Source: Macrophomina tecta
Lineage: Eukaryota > Ascomycota > Dothideomycetes > Botryosphaeriales > Botryosphaeriaceae
Reading direction: 5' to 3'
Assembly (NCBI GenBank): GCA_024180945.1
Contig: JAKSGN010000002.1
Coordinates: 2,356,001-2,420,000 of the forward strand
DNA length: 64,000 nt
A program made the translations under genes and the position numbers. The first letter of the stretch is position 1. Each line of letters opens with the position of its first letter. Shown piece by piece: positions 31,868 through 43,737 of the stretch. Below the pieces are notes generated by a model, which was given only the letters and a program-made list of their open reading frames with translations, did no database searches and was not told the origin of the DNA.

Positions 31868-34800
31868 AGTGGCAAATGGGATATGAGCGGAGGGGCGGAG
31901 AACGGCGGTTCAGGTATGGGCTACACAGCAAGATGCTTCTAAAGGCATGGTAGAACTTTTTGTCTTTTCATTCGGACTTTTCTGCGAATACGTCAATTTA
32001 TGGCGCTTACAGTGTACAAATCGGGACTTGTGTACGATACACCAAAACAAGGTCGTTTTCCTTTGTTGTCCCAAAAGGCTTTCAGTCATTTCCTGTTTTT
32101 ATGACATTTACTTGAAGAAATCCTCATCAGTATTCACGAACTAGAAGCCATCCGATGATAAACATATGTTAACATGCATTGCAGAATGGGAATTCAATAC
32201 TCGGCGGAAACGAGTTAATTTTTCGAAACTGTGCTATTCCCTTTAGCGCTGAATAAACAACCTCTCCTGCCACAGGATCCCACGTCTACATGCTTGTCAG
32301 CGGCGGGATATGCGGTCTTACATCTGGGCGAATATCTATCATAGGTGAGAGTCTGAACCTAGTGTAAATATTCCATCGGTCTCCCAGCCCTCATAGACGA
32401 CGGACCTCAGCTACTCCCCACATCCGCGTCTCCTCCCCACTCCTACCGGGCGCTCGGTAGGAAGTATGACGGAGAAGCGGATATCGTAATGGAGGGGGTT
32501 GATTCATCATCGGCCCTCTTAATTGTTACGATTTCTGCTTTTGCTCCTTGCTTTCTCTTTTCTCCGCTCAGGACGCGCTCCTAGACTTGCTTCGACTAGC
32601 TCCGGCTGCTGGTTTTCCCTCGTTTGCTTCAACGGCTGCTGATCCGTCTGGACGCCGAGTGGAAGAAAAAAAAAAAAAAAAAAGAAGAAGAAGAAGAGGA
32701 CGAGGAGGAAGCGCACTGCGGAGGGTGAGTGGGTAATACGGTTAGTTGGTCGAAGGTTTCGGAGCTCGTCGCTGTCCTTGCTAACGCCGGCAGCGATGGA
32801 AGGCGGGATGTCCGCGCGCGGAGCTCTCGCTCGTATGACAAGGCTGCATAACCTAGAGAAAAAGAAAGGAAAAGGGAGAAAACGAGAGAACATAACAGCT
32901 GCAGTTGTTAATTGAGGCTAATCCGGAAGTGCGTGGCCCTCGAACAAGGCATGTTTTGATGGTCTGGATCGGTTCCGCCGCGATCGGTCAGTCAGTGAGT
33001 TGGTTTGGAGAGGAGCGCATCCAGGTGGAGGCAAAGCTTTCGGAGCAAAAGAAGGGAGACCAGCAGCCAGGTTATTTGAGAGAGGGGAAGGCTGGAGGGG
33101 TGAATGTGGTTTCTCTTCTGTTATGCGACCTCAGCGCCCAATTGCCTCGCTCAGGCTAGCCAAGCGTCCGCGTCCGAAGAGATGGTTAGATGATGATAGG
33201 TTGGGCCGGTTATGCATCGTTGGTCTTTTTATCTTCATGGTTTTGTGTCATTGTCGGCGCCCATGCTGGGTCTCTTCTCTCCCTGTCAGGAGGATCCTTA
33301 GAGAATTCCCGAGCAACAATGGGTAAGGTACACCTGAGGTGCCACTCGAAAATCTGTCGAAAGACCGCTCCTTCGTATTGCTCGTCCGTAGCCCTCGTTG
33401 GTGACATCTCCGCTGAGCCACCAGGAATCCCCTCCGATCCGCTCTCTGAATGGTGAAGATGGCCCAGCACTTAGCCTACGGAAGCCACGAAGACAGGCTT
33501 TTGAAATACCTGGAGCCCTCGCCTAACGCTTTCGTTCCTGAAAGCGGATGGGCCCACGTTCGTCGGCATGGGTCGCGATCTGCATTCCAGAGCAACGTGT
33601 GGGGACATGGCTGCCTCCTCTCTCTGTCTCTCTCTCTCCTTTCTTCTAGTTACTTCCCAATGGTGATTGACCACACACTCCCCGTCTCTATCGCAGGATG
33701 TTGCGCTTTTCCTCAACGGAAATTTTTGGATAGGGACGAGAGAAGGGCTTCTCTCAGCTGGATCTGCGGCCTGTGGAAGATAAAACACAGTGTTTCTGAT
33801 GTGGGAGGCTTGTGACACACATTTTGGCGATATGAACCACTGCCTTTCCCTTTCGGAGCCCGCTCGTTGCTCACGACGGTCTGAACTGAACCCCATTTGG
33901 CTGGTCTCCCGGGAAACTGTTGTGATCACGCTTTTTCACCTCCCTCACTCGATGACTCATCCCAGTCTTAACGAGAGGAGAATTTTCTGTTTGTGCATTG
34001 CTGGATAGTGATTCTACGATGTGTCAGTTACAGGTGTTCGAGCACTGACTGGTGCAGGCGAAAGTCAAAAAACTCACCCACCATCCGGCTGACGCTCGAC
34101 CTCCACACCACGGACGGCCGAGCATCGGCCTACCGTATCACAACCCCGCAGCCTTACTTTCAATTCGTGCTCGGTGGGTTGGGCCTGCACTTTTGGCTGC
34201 TAGAGGGCACACGAACACTGTAGGAAAAGGATGGGGTACGAAAGCGCCAGAAAAGCTCCAGCGAAAGAGGTAAAAATGAAAGCCCGAGTAGCGTGGATAG
34301 TGCACAGTAGGGCGATATGTTAGGGTTGCCGAGGTTAAAGGGCTTGTATACGGGTTTCTCAGATGGGACTGAGAGTGGGGGTAAATGGTATCGGTACGAG
34401 GGGTGCGTCTGGAAGATCAGTACATCGCCTCAGTGCCTCCGAATCCTCCACCAGCACGCGTCTGGATAGCTGTTGCAGCAACCTGCGTCCGTTTCTCGTT
34501 CTCCGGAAGGAACGGCTCTCGGAAACGCTCGCTGCGCATTGCGACAGAGGTGCCCGTGAAGGTCGTATGCGTCAGAAGAGCATGGAGGTGAGGGATGGTG
34601 ATTTCGTGGGCGGTTACGGGCCGGTGCGGTGATGCAGAGAGTGGGGCTCTCCGGCACTTTTGTAGTGGAAGGGGTCATCAGGGCCTTACACGTAACGTGG
34701 TGTGGTGGAAAGGTCCCTTGAGGAGTCATGGGTAAAATCCTAGTAACCTGAATCTGCATCGTCATTGTTCCGAAGCTACCGCTCCTCGCTGATGGAACAA

Positions 34801-35151
34801 AGGGTGCCGGAAATAGCCCGCAATAGGCTATGACAGCCCCAGAAATTTCATCAGATCGGAGCCATGGAGAAGTCAGGCTCGGTATTTTGGGCTTTGCAAG
34901 TAGTCCACGCTTCGTACATGACTGCGCTTTCATACAATGACGAAGGGATAGAGTACTTTCTATTAGCGACGAATTGTGTACACAGTAGGTGCTTGTACTA
35001 TTAGATGTACAATGGGATTGTTTACCCATGCATGAGGGCATTTAAGGTGCTTCCTGAACCCCCTTCATACCCTCCACACCAACGAGCTGTAAACACCACC
35101 CGCCCCTTTCCACACCAACATACCAATTTCCACACACCTTTTCAGTACAAC
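31868..35151. other. Long intergenic region, no gene recognised (3.3 kb)
   Basis: No open frame here has a recognisable domain or a consistent exon pattern. It contains a purine tract at about 32667-32705 (A18, then GAA repeats, G/A-rich), CT repeats near 33620-33640 and mixed sequence. It may hold a non-coding RNA or the long promoter of the F-box gene; the sequence alone does not decide. Confidence 0.5.
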
Positions 35152-36378
35152 ATGGACTCTGAATTGCGCCCACGCCTTGAATACGCCAACGTAGAGCCGT
35201 TTCCCACCGCTTACCTACAGCGTGAGCTTCCACTTACGCTTCTGACGTGGTGCTTCAATTGCCTGAACGGCTCCTGCTCGAGGCATCAGCCGCACATAGC
35301 AGAGCCTGCTGACACCGATGCTAGGGACCAATCCACTCTCCATGCAATCGAGATCATGGGCAGGCTTCCCGCAGAGCTCAAGCTCGAGGTCATCGACAAC
35401 CTGGATGTGCGCACGCTCCTGAGCCTGCGTCGCGCCGAGATCCCCTCCGAACTGGGGATGATTTGGGGCTACCCATACGGCACCGAGCAGGGAATGATCG
35501 CGAAGCTCTTCCGCCGCTTCGCCGATGAGCTCACAGTCTTTCCGGCGGTAGCACGCCCTGGCAGCACTACAGTTCCCAACGGCAACCTCTACGGCGACGG
35601 CCGCATCTCCGAGCCGCAGCACCTCCTTTTCCTTGAGGTCGTGCAAAACGCCACCACCGCACTGATATCCTTCCTCTCCTCCTCCCTCAACCTCGACCAC
35701 GCACGCCTCTCTTCGCAGCGCGGCACCATTCTTCATCTCTGGCGCCTCTTTCTAGTGCCCGTTACCACCGCAGAGGACGCAAGCAGGCAGGAGATCTTTA
35801 CTTACTTCAACTCGCCCCCACGCGCGACATGCAATGATATCCTTCACTTCATCAGCTCCATCGGCCGCGCCTATACGCGCGTCCACCGGCTGCGGCGGCA
35901 CCCAACCTGGCGCACCCTCGGCCGGTCACTTGCTGTCAAGATCCGGGCACAGTGCTGCTCGTACTTCGCAATGGAGTATCTGCGGGTGGGCATGACGAAC
36001 CTCTGGACACTGGCACGCGCCGGTACCACAGTCTCACCCGCCGACGTCTGCACCGCCTTCAAACGCGATTCGCGCTGCTTCCCGGGGCCGGGGTTCTTGG
36101 CCAGCGGGTGGCTGGAGCTGCTAGGCGCCAACCCGGCCGTCGATATCGAGATCGATGCGTGGACGTACCGGGTGCGTGTGGATGCGGCTCTCGGGGTCGT
36201 CGAGCTGCGCGTGCCGTGGGAACATTCGGTGGACATGTGGAAGGCGCTGTGCCGGGCTTGGGCGCTGCCCGAGGACGGACCGCCGCTGCAGATTGCCGTA
36301 TGGGAAGCCGCACATGCCAGGAGACCGAGCTGGGTGTGGGATTTGCCGGAGGGGTACCCATTGGCCGGAGATGAGTAG
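35152..36378 (+). CDS. F-box-like protein, no other domain recognised
   Basis: Single-exon gene of 408 aa. The start at 35152 is the ATG after a pyrimidine/AC-rich leader; the frame is open upstream to 35005 without support. An F-box-like segment at about residues 64-90 reads IMGRLPAELKLEVIDNLDVR then TLLSLRR, which would bind Skp1 in an SCF ubiquitin ligase. The remaining 300 residues are mixed helical sequence with no WD40 or leucine-rich repeats, so the substrate cannot be guessed. Fungi have many such orphan F-box proteins. High GC and strong third-position C/G bias support real coding. Confidence 0.75.
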   Translation: MDSELRPRLEYANVEPFPTAYLQRELPLTLLTWCFNCLNGSCSRHQPHIAEPADTDARDQSTLHAIEIMGRLPAELKLEVIDNLDVRTLLSLRRAEIPSELGMIWGYPYGTEQGMIAKLFRRFADELTVFPAVARPGSTTVPNGNLYGDGRISEPQHLLFLEVVQNATTALISFLSSSLNLDHARLSSQRGTILHLWRLFLVPVTTAEDASRQEIFTYFNSPPRATCNDILHFISSIGRAYTRVHRLRRHPTWRTLGRSLAVKIRAQCCSYFAMEYLRVGMTNLWTLARAGTTVSPADVCTAFKRDSRCFPGPGFLASGWLELLGANPAVDIEIDAWTYRVRVDAALGVVELRVPWEHSVDMWKALCRAWALPEDGPPLQIAVWEAAHARRPSWVWDLPEGYPLAGDE

Positions 36379-36977
36379 GTGGGGAGGGGAAGGTGAGTTT
36401 GAGGCAAGTGTTAGTTCCCCGACCTTGATTATGCTTTGTTTTTGAAGTGAGTTTGGCGTTTGGAATGATTTCAGCATAGTTACAATAGAATTGCATTTGG
36501 CTTTCCACAGGAGTTTTCGGTGTTGCTTTGGGTGGCTTTTTGGACGTTGTGGGCCACATTGCGAACTTCACAAGTAACTTATGATGATGGATCAGTTCGT
36601 TGCTTCCGATCATCACTCTAAGCTCTCCATCTACTAATGGTACTCTGTTATTGCTCAACATTCATGACTTCTCTTTTTAGTAACATAATCGATCTAAATA
36701 CCTCACTCTCTACGTGCATTTACTAAAGGTGGGGAAACTGCTCTTGGACTTTTACGTTTATCCTCATTTTCTGTCCACTTCTTCTTGAACTTGGTGATAA
36801 GTTCTCCGAAGAACTGATCGAAAGGGTCGACATATGCCTCAGTACAAACACCGACACGCTATACCCTTCTACATATTTTTAATCTTCGTCACGTCTACGC
36901 TTTTCCTTTTGTTTCAAAACTCTAATTCTCCGCCCGCGCTCTCCCCTCATCCTCGCTTTTACGCCTAACTGCAGCAG
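36379..36977. other. Convergent 3' flanks (F-box gene and MFS permease)
   Basis: AT-rich spacer, about 600 bp, without coding signal. Confidence 0.5.
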
Positions 36978-38823
36978 TCAAACGCCTTGCTGCCGGCCTG
37001 CAGCACCCTTTCCCCCGTCCTGCTCCGCCACCTCCACAACCACGCCATCCCCCTTCATCCCGCCCCTCTCCTCCTCGCTGTCGTCACCGGTCTCATCACT
37101 GAATCCTTCCTGGACCAAATCCTGATGCCTGTCCACGTAGCACTTCATCCCCAGAATAACCAGCCCACTGAACACCGCAAACGCGGTCGCGAGGGGGAAA
37201 CCAATCGGATATCGCGGGGAGTCCGCCGTGCGCCACGCGCGCAGCGGAATAGCGGCGTGGCCAACGTACACCAGCGTGACCGCCAGTCCGACAGCGACAC
37301 TGCGGGCCTCGGGTTCGCGGCGCAGGATCTCGGCAAGCCAGGCGACGAGCGAGTAGCCCCAGGCCGCGGTGCTGAAAGTCAAGAAATAAAACGTCATGAT
37401 CACGGGCGTCGAGGCGGGCCAGGCGGACAGCACGGCGCACGACATGGCCTGGATGGCGACGGCGAAGATGGAGACCTGCCAGCGCCAGTTCTTCCAGTCG
37501 CTGATGGCGTTGAGGCCGATGGAGGAGACGACCGACAAGCCGTAGCCGCCGAGCGGGATGAGGTTGACCTTGTAGGTGCTGTAGAGCGGAGAGCCGTCGG
37601 GCTTAGTCAAGCCTTTCAGGTACAGCAGGAAGTAGGAGTTGGCGCGCTGGCTCCACGCATAGGGCAGGTAGGCGAGGATGAAGAGCCAGCAGACCGGGTT
37701 GGCGGCCATTTTGCGCAGCTTGACGACGAGGGTTTTGCGGTCGATCATCTTGGCCGTTTCGGTGCCGTGCGCGGCCATGCGTGTGCGGGAGAGCTCGCGC
37801 TCGTGCCGGGTGAGCCAGAGAGCGCGCGTGATGGCTGGGGAGTCGGGGATGGTGAGGAGGCCCAGGAAGCCCCAGAACATGGTCATACAGCCGCTGTGGA
37901 GATATACGAGAGTGTTAGCGTGTTTATCCTGAGAGAAGTCCGGGCGCTGTGCCATGGAGGTCACTTAATTGCGGTAACTCACGAGACGATGAAGAGCCAC
38001 TGCCAACCTTCCAGGCCGCTGACGCCGTTCAGGTTCTTGTAAAGCGCAGCTTGAAGGATCCCAAGGAACATGTTACCGACAACACCGCTGACGCCGAAGA
38101 TTGCAAGGCGAGTGGCGAGTTCCTTTGGAGTGTACCAGTTGAAAATGAGGGCAACGAGACCGGGCCATGATGTCTGAAGCAACGACGTCATCATCTTGCC
38201 CGTCTGTCTGCTTCGAGTTCGATATAACTTACGGACTCAAATATGCCAAGAAAGAAACGAATGGCGTAGACGGTGGCGGCGTTCTTCGATTTGTACGTCC
38301 TGCGAAAGGGACTCAGTCAACTGATCCAAGCTGGCAATGCCGAGGGCAACTTACACCAGTGTGAGGGCCCCCCAGATGATTTCGCAAACGGGCAAGAATA
38401 TCGAAGGCCGCCACTAAGTCGAACAAAAAAAAATATCAGGCAATTGGTTCTTCATTGATCGCCAATGTAGGGAGCGCAAACCATAGTCTGGATTATTTGC
38501 GCCGGCACGATGCCGAGGGCATAGCCAATGGAGAAGTAGGTTGTAAATTCAACAAGCTCGTTCCCGTTTAGGCTGAGTGCTTCCTTCATTCCCGAAACAT
38601 AAGCCTGAGTGGTCGCTGATTGGTCCATATCCTATATGCATCGTATCAATATAAGGTCTCTCGCAAACTCCCTTCCACATCTGCTTACCTTGGTCAGCCC
38701 GGCAATGAACGCCCAAGAAAGAAGACAGACGTCTATCTTGAGCAGCAGCCGCCGTTCTGGGTCTGCAAAGGGCTTCACGAGCGGACTCCACCATCCTGAC
38801 CTCTCATTCTTCAGACGGGGCAT
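36978..38823 (-). CDS. MFS permease of the Dal5 (anion:cation symporter) family
   Basis: Twelve-helix major-facilitator transporter for small organic anions. Dal5-family members in yeasts carry allantoate, pantothenate, nicotinate, biotin precursors and, for Soa1 (YIL166C), sulfonates and related sulfur anions. Six exons: 38689-38823, 38482-38631, 38355-38413, 38233-38299, 37983-38173 and 36978-37893, giving 505 aa; introns are 55-89 nt. Recognisable parts are LLLKIDVCLLSWAF (helix 1), then EFTTYFSIGYALGIVPAQII, RFFLGIFESTSWPGLVALIF and NWYTPKELATR, the standard Dal5 helix 4-5 signature, and GLEGWQWLFIVSG before the central loop. Intron 2 has the weak donor GTTTGC. The C-terminal tail is acidic. 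It diverges from the TauD-type dioxygenase, which makes a sulfonate substrate attractive but unproven. Confidence 0.9.
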
Positions 38824-40179
38824 GGTCACGGCGATGGTGGTGAGCTAGCGTGAGTGGAGCAAAGCAGAGAGGGAATTGTATCTCGCAGGGAAGCCATCAC
38901 ATAGGATAATGTTCATCAATGCAGTTGACCGATTACCACAGACCGGCATGCAAGAATCTGCGGATGTTACTTACGAATTCGAGCCCGATTTTGCGTCATC
39001 GGCAAATGTCTTGGAAGACAGGCTTAGTTTCGCTTACCCTGCCCAGGTCCTGGATCCGTACAGGCGCTGGTGTATCGAAGATCATGGTCACTCATACATG
39101 ACCCGGCTCAGGGCAGCGTAACGCGAAAGTGTTTTCTTCCAGCTGAACGGCCGTGCTTGTTCCGCATCAAATGTCTGCTCTAGCCTCACTGGAGGGCCGA
39201 CATCTGACCACCACCTATTGGCTATCTCATTGTACTGATCGGCTAATGCTGTGTGTGAACTTAGTCATGCGCCCGCATATAGGGCGCGGGTCGAGATGTC
39301 ATGCGGACCAGCTCCGCCGGGCCCCATGTCGAGAGCGCGCATTGCAGCCAAGGGCAAAGAGGAGCAACTTCCGTGCAGGGCAGAGAACCGGGCCGTACCG
39401 CGGGAAAGCCGAGCTGCAGAGTTTTCTTCTCGACGGGGAAAAGCTAAGGGCTCGGCGGACTGATACCTGCTGGTTGTGGAACAGGCCGAAGGGCAAATCA
39501 GGACCCTCAGAGAATCGACAGGGCTCAAAGCATTGGGCGTCCAGAGCGGGCGAATCGCCGTCCCACCCCCACACGCTGTTCAGCCACTACATTAATGGAA
39601 ATATGTGTGCTTACTCGACGATACCACTTCGTCGGAGATACAACTTCACGCTCGGATTGACATTCCGCATTCACCCAGCCCGGCATCTATCACCGACTGC
39701 ACACCAAGAGCTAATCGTAAAAATGGGGTGATGTCGCCGTACGACGCCGCGCAAGGACGGTGTAGTGAGCCGAAGGGCGTTCATATTGCGGGTCCAAGCC
39801 GATGTGCAAATAACAGATCCTTCTTGCGAAATCCCTTGGCAGGCCCCGGGCCAGACAGAAGCAAAACTGCCGCCATTCCCAAAACCCACCCGATCTGCAC
39901 CTCCACACCCCCAGATCCGGGAAAGCGCGTGTCTATGTCGAGTAAAGCGCGCGGGAGCTAAAGGAAGCGCAGGAGCACCTCTGCTGGCATCAAGCCACCA
40001 CGATGCACCGTATCCATGACAGCTCCCGGCAAGACAGGTCGCGTGCTTATTATTTTCTGGCTATTTGCCGCCAACGCGCCGCGCGTGCCTGACGAACGAA
40101 TTCTCTGCTTTTGTTTTTTTATTTTTAATTTTTCTTTCTTCGCCGCGTTTGCCCGTGTCGAGACGCACGCGGAGCCGGA
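38824..40179. promoter_or_regulatory. Divergent region between Dal5-family permease and TauD-type dioxygenase
   Basis: 1.36 kb between two start codons facing outwards. A T-rich run (40105-40140) sits just upstream of the dioxygenase. By eye I found no exact copy of the CYS3 palindrome ATGRYRYCAT; degenerate half sites were not scored. Confidence 0.5.
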
Positions 40180-41408
40180 ATGGTCGCCACTACCACCACG
40201 CCCCCATCCGAGCCCCTCTATCCGCACTACCTGCCCGTCCGGCCCGAAGGCTTCACGCCCACGCTCGCCGTGCCGCCCTTCGATGCCTCTGAGCCCGGCC
40301 TGCGCGCCGATCCGGCGAAGTCGGAGATCCTCGCTGCGAAGGGCGCGAGCATCCAGCAGATCACGCCGCGTATAGGGACGGAGATCCGGGGCGTGCAGCT
40401 GAGCGCGTTGTCGAAGGCAGGGCTTGACCAGGTTGCGTTGATGGCGGCGGAGAGAGGCGTTCTCGTGTTTGTAAGACAGACCTCGATTCTCTCCTGCAGT
40501 TCGTGTTTGCCGCGGTGAAAGTGAATAATGGATGACTGAGCTCTTGATCTACGCTGCTTTGGGCAAGTTTAGAGAGATCAGGACTTCGCAGACATAGGCT
40601 TCGACAGGCAGCGCCATATCGCGGAGCACTATGGCCCACTGCACAGGCATCCCACGATGGGGTACCCGGAGGGTACGGGCCCAGAGTTCCACGTCGTGTA
40701 CGCGGACGAGAAAGTGTGAGTGGCCGAAGCCGTCAATGCCCCGACTCTACCTACCGCTCCTCGCCCAAATGTGATATCCCTCGAACGCAGCTGCCGCAGC
40801 ATCGACTCACCGTCAGGCGAAAATCCTACAGAGGCAACCTCCGCACGCTCCTCGGCCCGCGCACGACCTACGACCTCTGGCACATCGACCAGACCTTCAC
40901 GCCAAATGTGCCCTCCACCACGCTTTTCTGGAACCTCGAGACGCCCGCCTCCGGCGGCAGCGACACGGCCTTCACGTCGCTGACAGCCGCCTACGCCGCG
41001 CTGTCGCCCACCTACGCGCAGACGCTGCACGCGCTCAAGCTCCTCAACACCAGCGCGTCCGCCGGCGAGGTCGCGCGCGTCGGGCACGAGCGGGCGATGC
41101 GCGAGGCGGTCAAGGCGGAGCACCCGCTCGTGATCCGCCACCCGGTGACGGGCGCCCCTGCGCTGTTCGTCAACCCGGCCATCGCGCGGGAGGTGGTGGG
41201 CTGCCTGCCGGAGGAGAGCGCGCACGTGTTGGCCTTCTTGCACGGCCACGTGCGGAGCCTGGATTTCTCGTGCCGGGTCAGGTGGGAGAAGGGGACGGTG
41301 GTGGTTTGGGACCAGGTAGGTTGTGGGCTGCTCCTTCCATCACCCTTTTCCGTCTTTCCTCGATGACAGTGTCCTTTCCTTCATTCCTAAGTGATGCTCG
41401 TTTTGATG

Positions 41409-41440
<32 letters not shown>

Positions 41441-41591
41441 ATGCTGATCATTTGAGTCCGTCGTGTAGAGGAGTGCGGCGCATACGGCGATTCCGGACTT
41501 CGAGGACGGATCCAGGAGGCATATGGTTAGGCTGCTGCCGTATGGCAGCATACCGCAAGCCTATGCCCCGGAAGCCGCGGAGAACAAGTGA
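40180..41591 (+). CDS. TauD/TfdA-type 2-oxoglutarate-dependent dioxygenase (Jlp1-like)
   Basis: Non-haem Fe(II) enzyme; the best known fungal relative, yeast Jlp1, releases sulfite from sulfonates. Four exons: 40180-40470, 40573-40715, 40832-41315 and 41469-41591, giving 346 aa; introns are 102, 116 and 153 nt. Metal ligands are the HxD pair in YDLWHIDQTFTPNVPSTTLF and the distal His in RSAHTAIPDF, which appears only after intron 3 is removed; the 2-oxoglutarate arginine lies in SRRHMVRLLPYG. N-terminal features are ITPRIGTEIRGVQLS and GVLVFRDQDFADIGF, the latter spanning intron 1. Intron 3 contains a (GT)n microsatellite. No presequence, so probably cytosolic. Substrate choice among sulfonates, alpha-amino acids and phenoxyacetates is not decided by sequence. 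Confidence 0.92.
41410..41438 (+). repeat. (GT)n microsatellite inside an intron
   Basis: About 14 GT units within intron 3 of the dioxygenase gene. Likely length-variable; it supplies many cryptic GT dinucleotides. Confidence 0.85.
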
Positions 41592-43285
41592 AAAATTTGC
41601 TTCCTCATGGGCATCCAGCGGTGAGGAAGGCAAAATATGGTAGATTTGCGCGGCGCCTTGGCCCGCCTAGGAGATGGTCCCTGTGCGTAGAGGGTTCGCT
41701 TGTTGGTACTTGGTGTCGCCTGGCCGCACACAGTCAGTGCTGAGTTTTCCTTTTTTTTTTTTTTTTTTTTTCCAAAATGCAGGGTGTGATAGAATAGAAT
41801 GACAGGTCTGGTCTTGTGAAGTCATGTAAACAGGGTAGCCAGAGAAGCAATCCGTACCCTGATGCAAGCGCAGAAGTATGCACGAGTGACGGAGATGTAC
41901 GCAGCTAACAGCCGTTGTGAGCGTCCTTGATATTGCCATGTTGTGTTCATTTCGCTGCAGGTCTTTCCATTACTGAAGGACATTGATTTATGGTGTTTTT
42001 ATGTTTGGTGCGTAAAATAGTCGACCTGAACCTCGTCGCCGGTAGTTCACGACCTTGCTGAAGCTCTACCACAGCTATTCTATACGAACGGTCTCCGATC
42101 GCATCGAGGCTGATTCGCAGAGAACTGTTTCTGCAGTAAATTGTGGTACGCAGGAGTAATTCTTCTACGGCAGAATCGTTCAGCTTCGTTGTGAGAAGTC
42201 TCTTCGTGAAGTTCAGTCGAAGCCCCTGAGCCGAACAGGCCACAGAGCCACAAACCGGCTCTATGTGCAAAAATAAGCGCTACTGATTCTAATCGCAAGA
42301 CAGTCGCACAGTGTCGATTTTAAAGACGTTTAGGGGTTGTTTCGGCTGGCGTTACACATCTGGGGTGTCGCACAGTCTACGAAGGGGCCAGCTGCAGCGC
42401 CAGAGCCTTGTGCGAGGGCAACACTCACCACATCTCCACCGTGTCTCAACCATTGTGGTGGTCAGTTTGTATCGACTCGTTGAGGATCGTTCGCCTTTAA
42501 GAATGAACTTCTTGCGTGATAGTCTTCGCACCCCGGCATTCCCAGCGTCCCTTGTCCAGAGAGCTTTCAAGCGGCTCACAAAGAAAGGGCAGAGACTAAC
42601 ACAGTCAACCCTTATGTTTTCCCATCCGCCCTGCACGTGGAGCGGCTGCATGCGCGGCAGAGGCGAGAAGCTTGATGGAACCGATCGGAGCGCGGCTCAG
42701 GGACGGGTGTTTCACTCGACGTGGATGGGTTAGAGTCCTGCAAAAGTGAAAGAGGATCGACCTCACGCTACAAAGCAGCTGAAGCATTCGTACAACATTA
42801 CTCAGCAGATAGACCGAGATGATAGCGTGCATCTAACAAAGTAAGCAAAGATCTAGTGTAGTGCTTGTCCGTTAACCGGCGCGCCAAATAAGACTCAGAA
42901 GTAATGACGCCATGTATGGTGGACGGCCGAAATGAGCGGTGTTCAGGTGTTGGAAAGTCGTTGCCGCTGTAGAGAGTTCTTGTGGGCACTCTTCCGTCTA
43001 GGATAGTAAGCAGGCCGTTATAAAGTTGCGCCCGTAAGTGTTCCCACCTCGTAGGCGATGTTGTATTCGCGGCAGCCCCCTCGCGATGGACTGCCTGCTA
43101 TGGGGACTTTCCCCTTATGCAACGGGAAGTATTCGAGCTAGGAAAAGCCAAAAGCACGCCATACGGGTCAGACCAAGAAAAGGCGGGCAGTCACGGCTTT
43201 CATTCACACCCCCAGTTTCGGCGCTTCGGGGTTTTCGTCGATTCATGCTGTTGACACGATCGGACCTCGTGTCCAGTCGCTGCTG
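41592..43285. other. Intergenic, no gene recognised (1.7 kb)
   Basis: Starts with the dioxygenase 3' flank and a run of about 23 T (41750-41772). Minus-strand open frames at 41947-42298 have a protein-like composition but match nothing I know. Confidence 0.45.
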
Positions 43286-43289
43286 ATCA

Positions 43290-43640
43290 GCCTACAGAGG
43301 GTGCACGCCGTTGCGTTTGGACGCGTGTAATGAACGCAAAGAGAAATCATTTGGGTATTAACATCAAAGGCATGGGCCGGCCACGGCATCCACAGCCATT
43401 AAGATCATGAAGGCGGAGAAGGCCGTGAACAAAACATCTCCATCTGTTGCTATACAACCTCCGCATTACTTCGTAGATGGCTAGCCATGTGCAGACCGTG
43501 AAACTATCCCATAGGTGAGACGAACGACGAGAAAGTCCGACCAGAAGCTCCATGACATCACCGTGATGGGACGCGGCTTGGATCGCGGTGTTTGACGGGC
43601 CCATCCACCTGTCGCGCCGTTTGGCCGTCGTCCTCCCCTT
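43290..43640 (-). pseudogene. Ankyrin-repeat relic
   Basis: Weak remains of an ankyrin protein. NTAIQAASHHGDVMELLVGL (about 43615-43555) follows the ankyrin pattern in which A-x-H/Y-x-G-x-x-E precedes a leucine pair. A second repeat-like stretch, HGLHMASHLRSNAEVV, follows in a different frame and is cut by stop codons; FDVNTQ comes later. Frame changes and stops make it non-coding. It lies beyond the stop codon of the bZIP gene. Assignment rests on short motifs only. Confidence 0.35.
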
Positions 43641-43737
43641 CAACCCCGCACGCGCCCTCGCGCCATCACAAGAACAACGAAGAACTCAAAGGAACAACCG
43701 TAACGCTGGAAACAAGGTATGCCGAGTTCGATTCCAT

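Noticed and set aside
35152..36378. F-box protein as the sulfur regulator SCON-2/Met30, given the nearby sulfur-type genes
   Set aside because: Met30/SCON-2 has WD40 repeats after the F-box; none are visible here.
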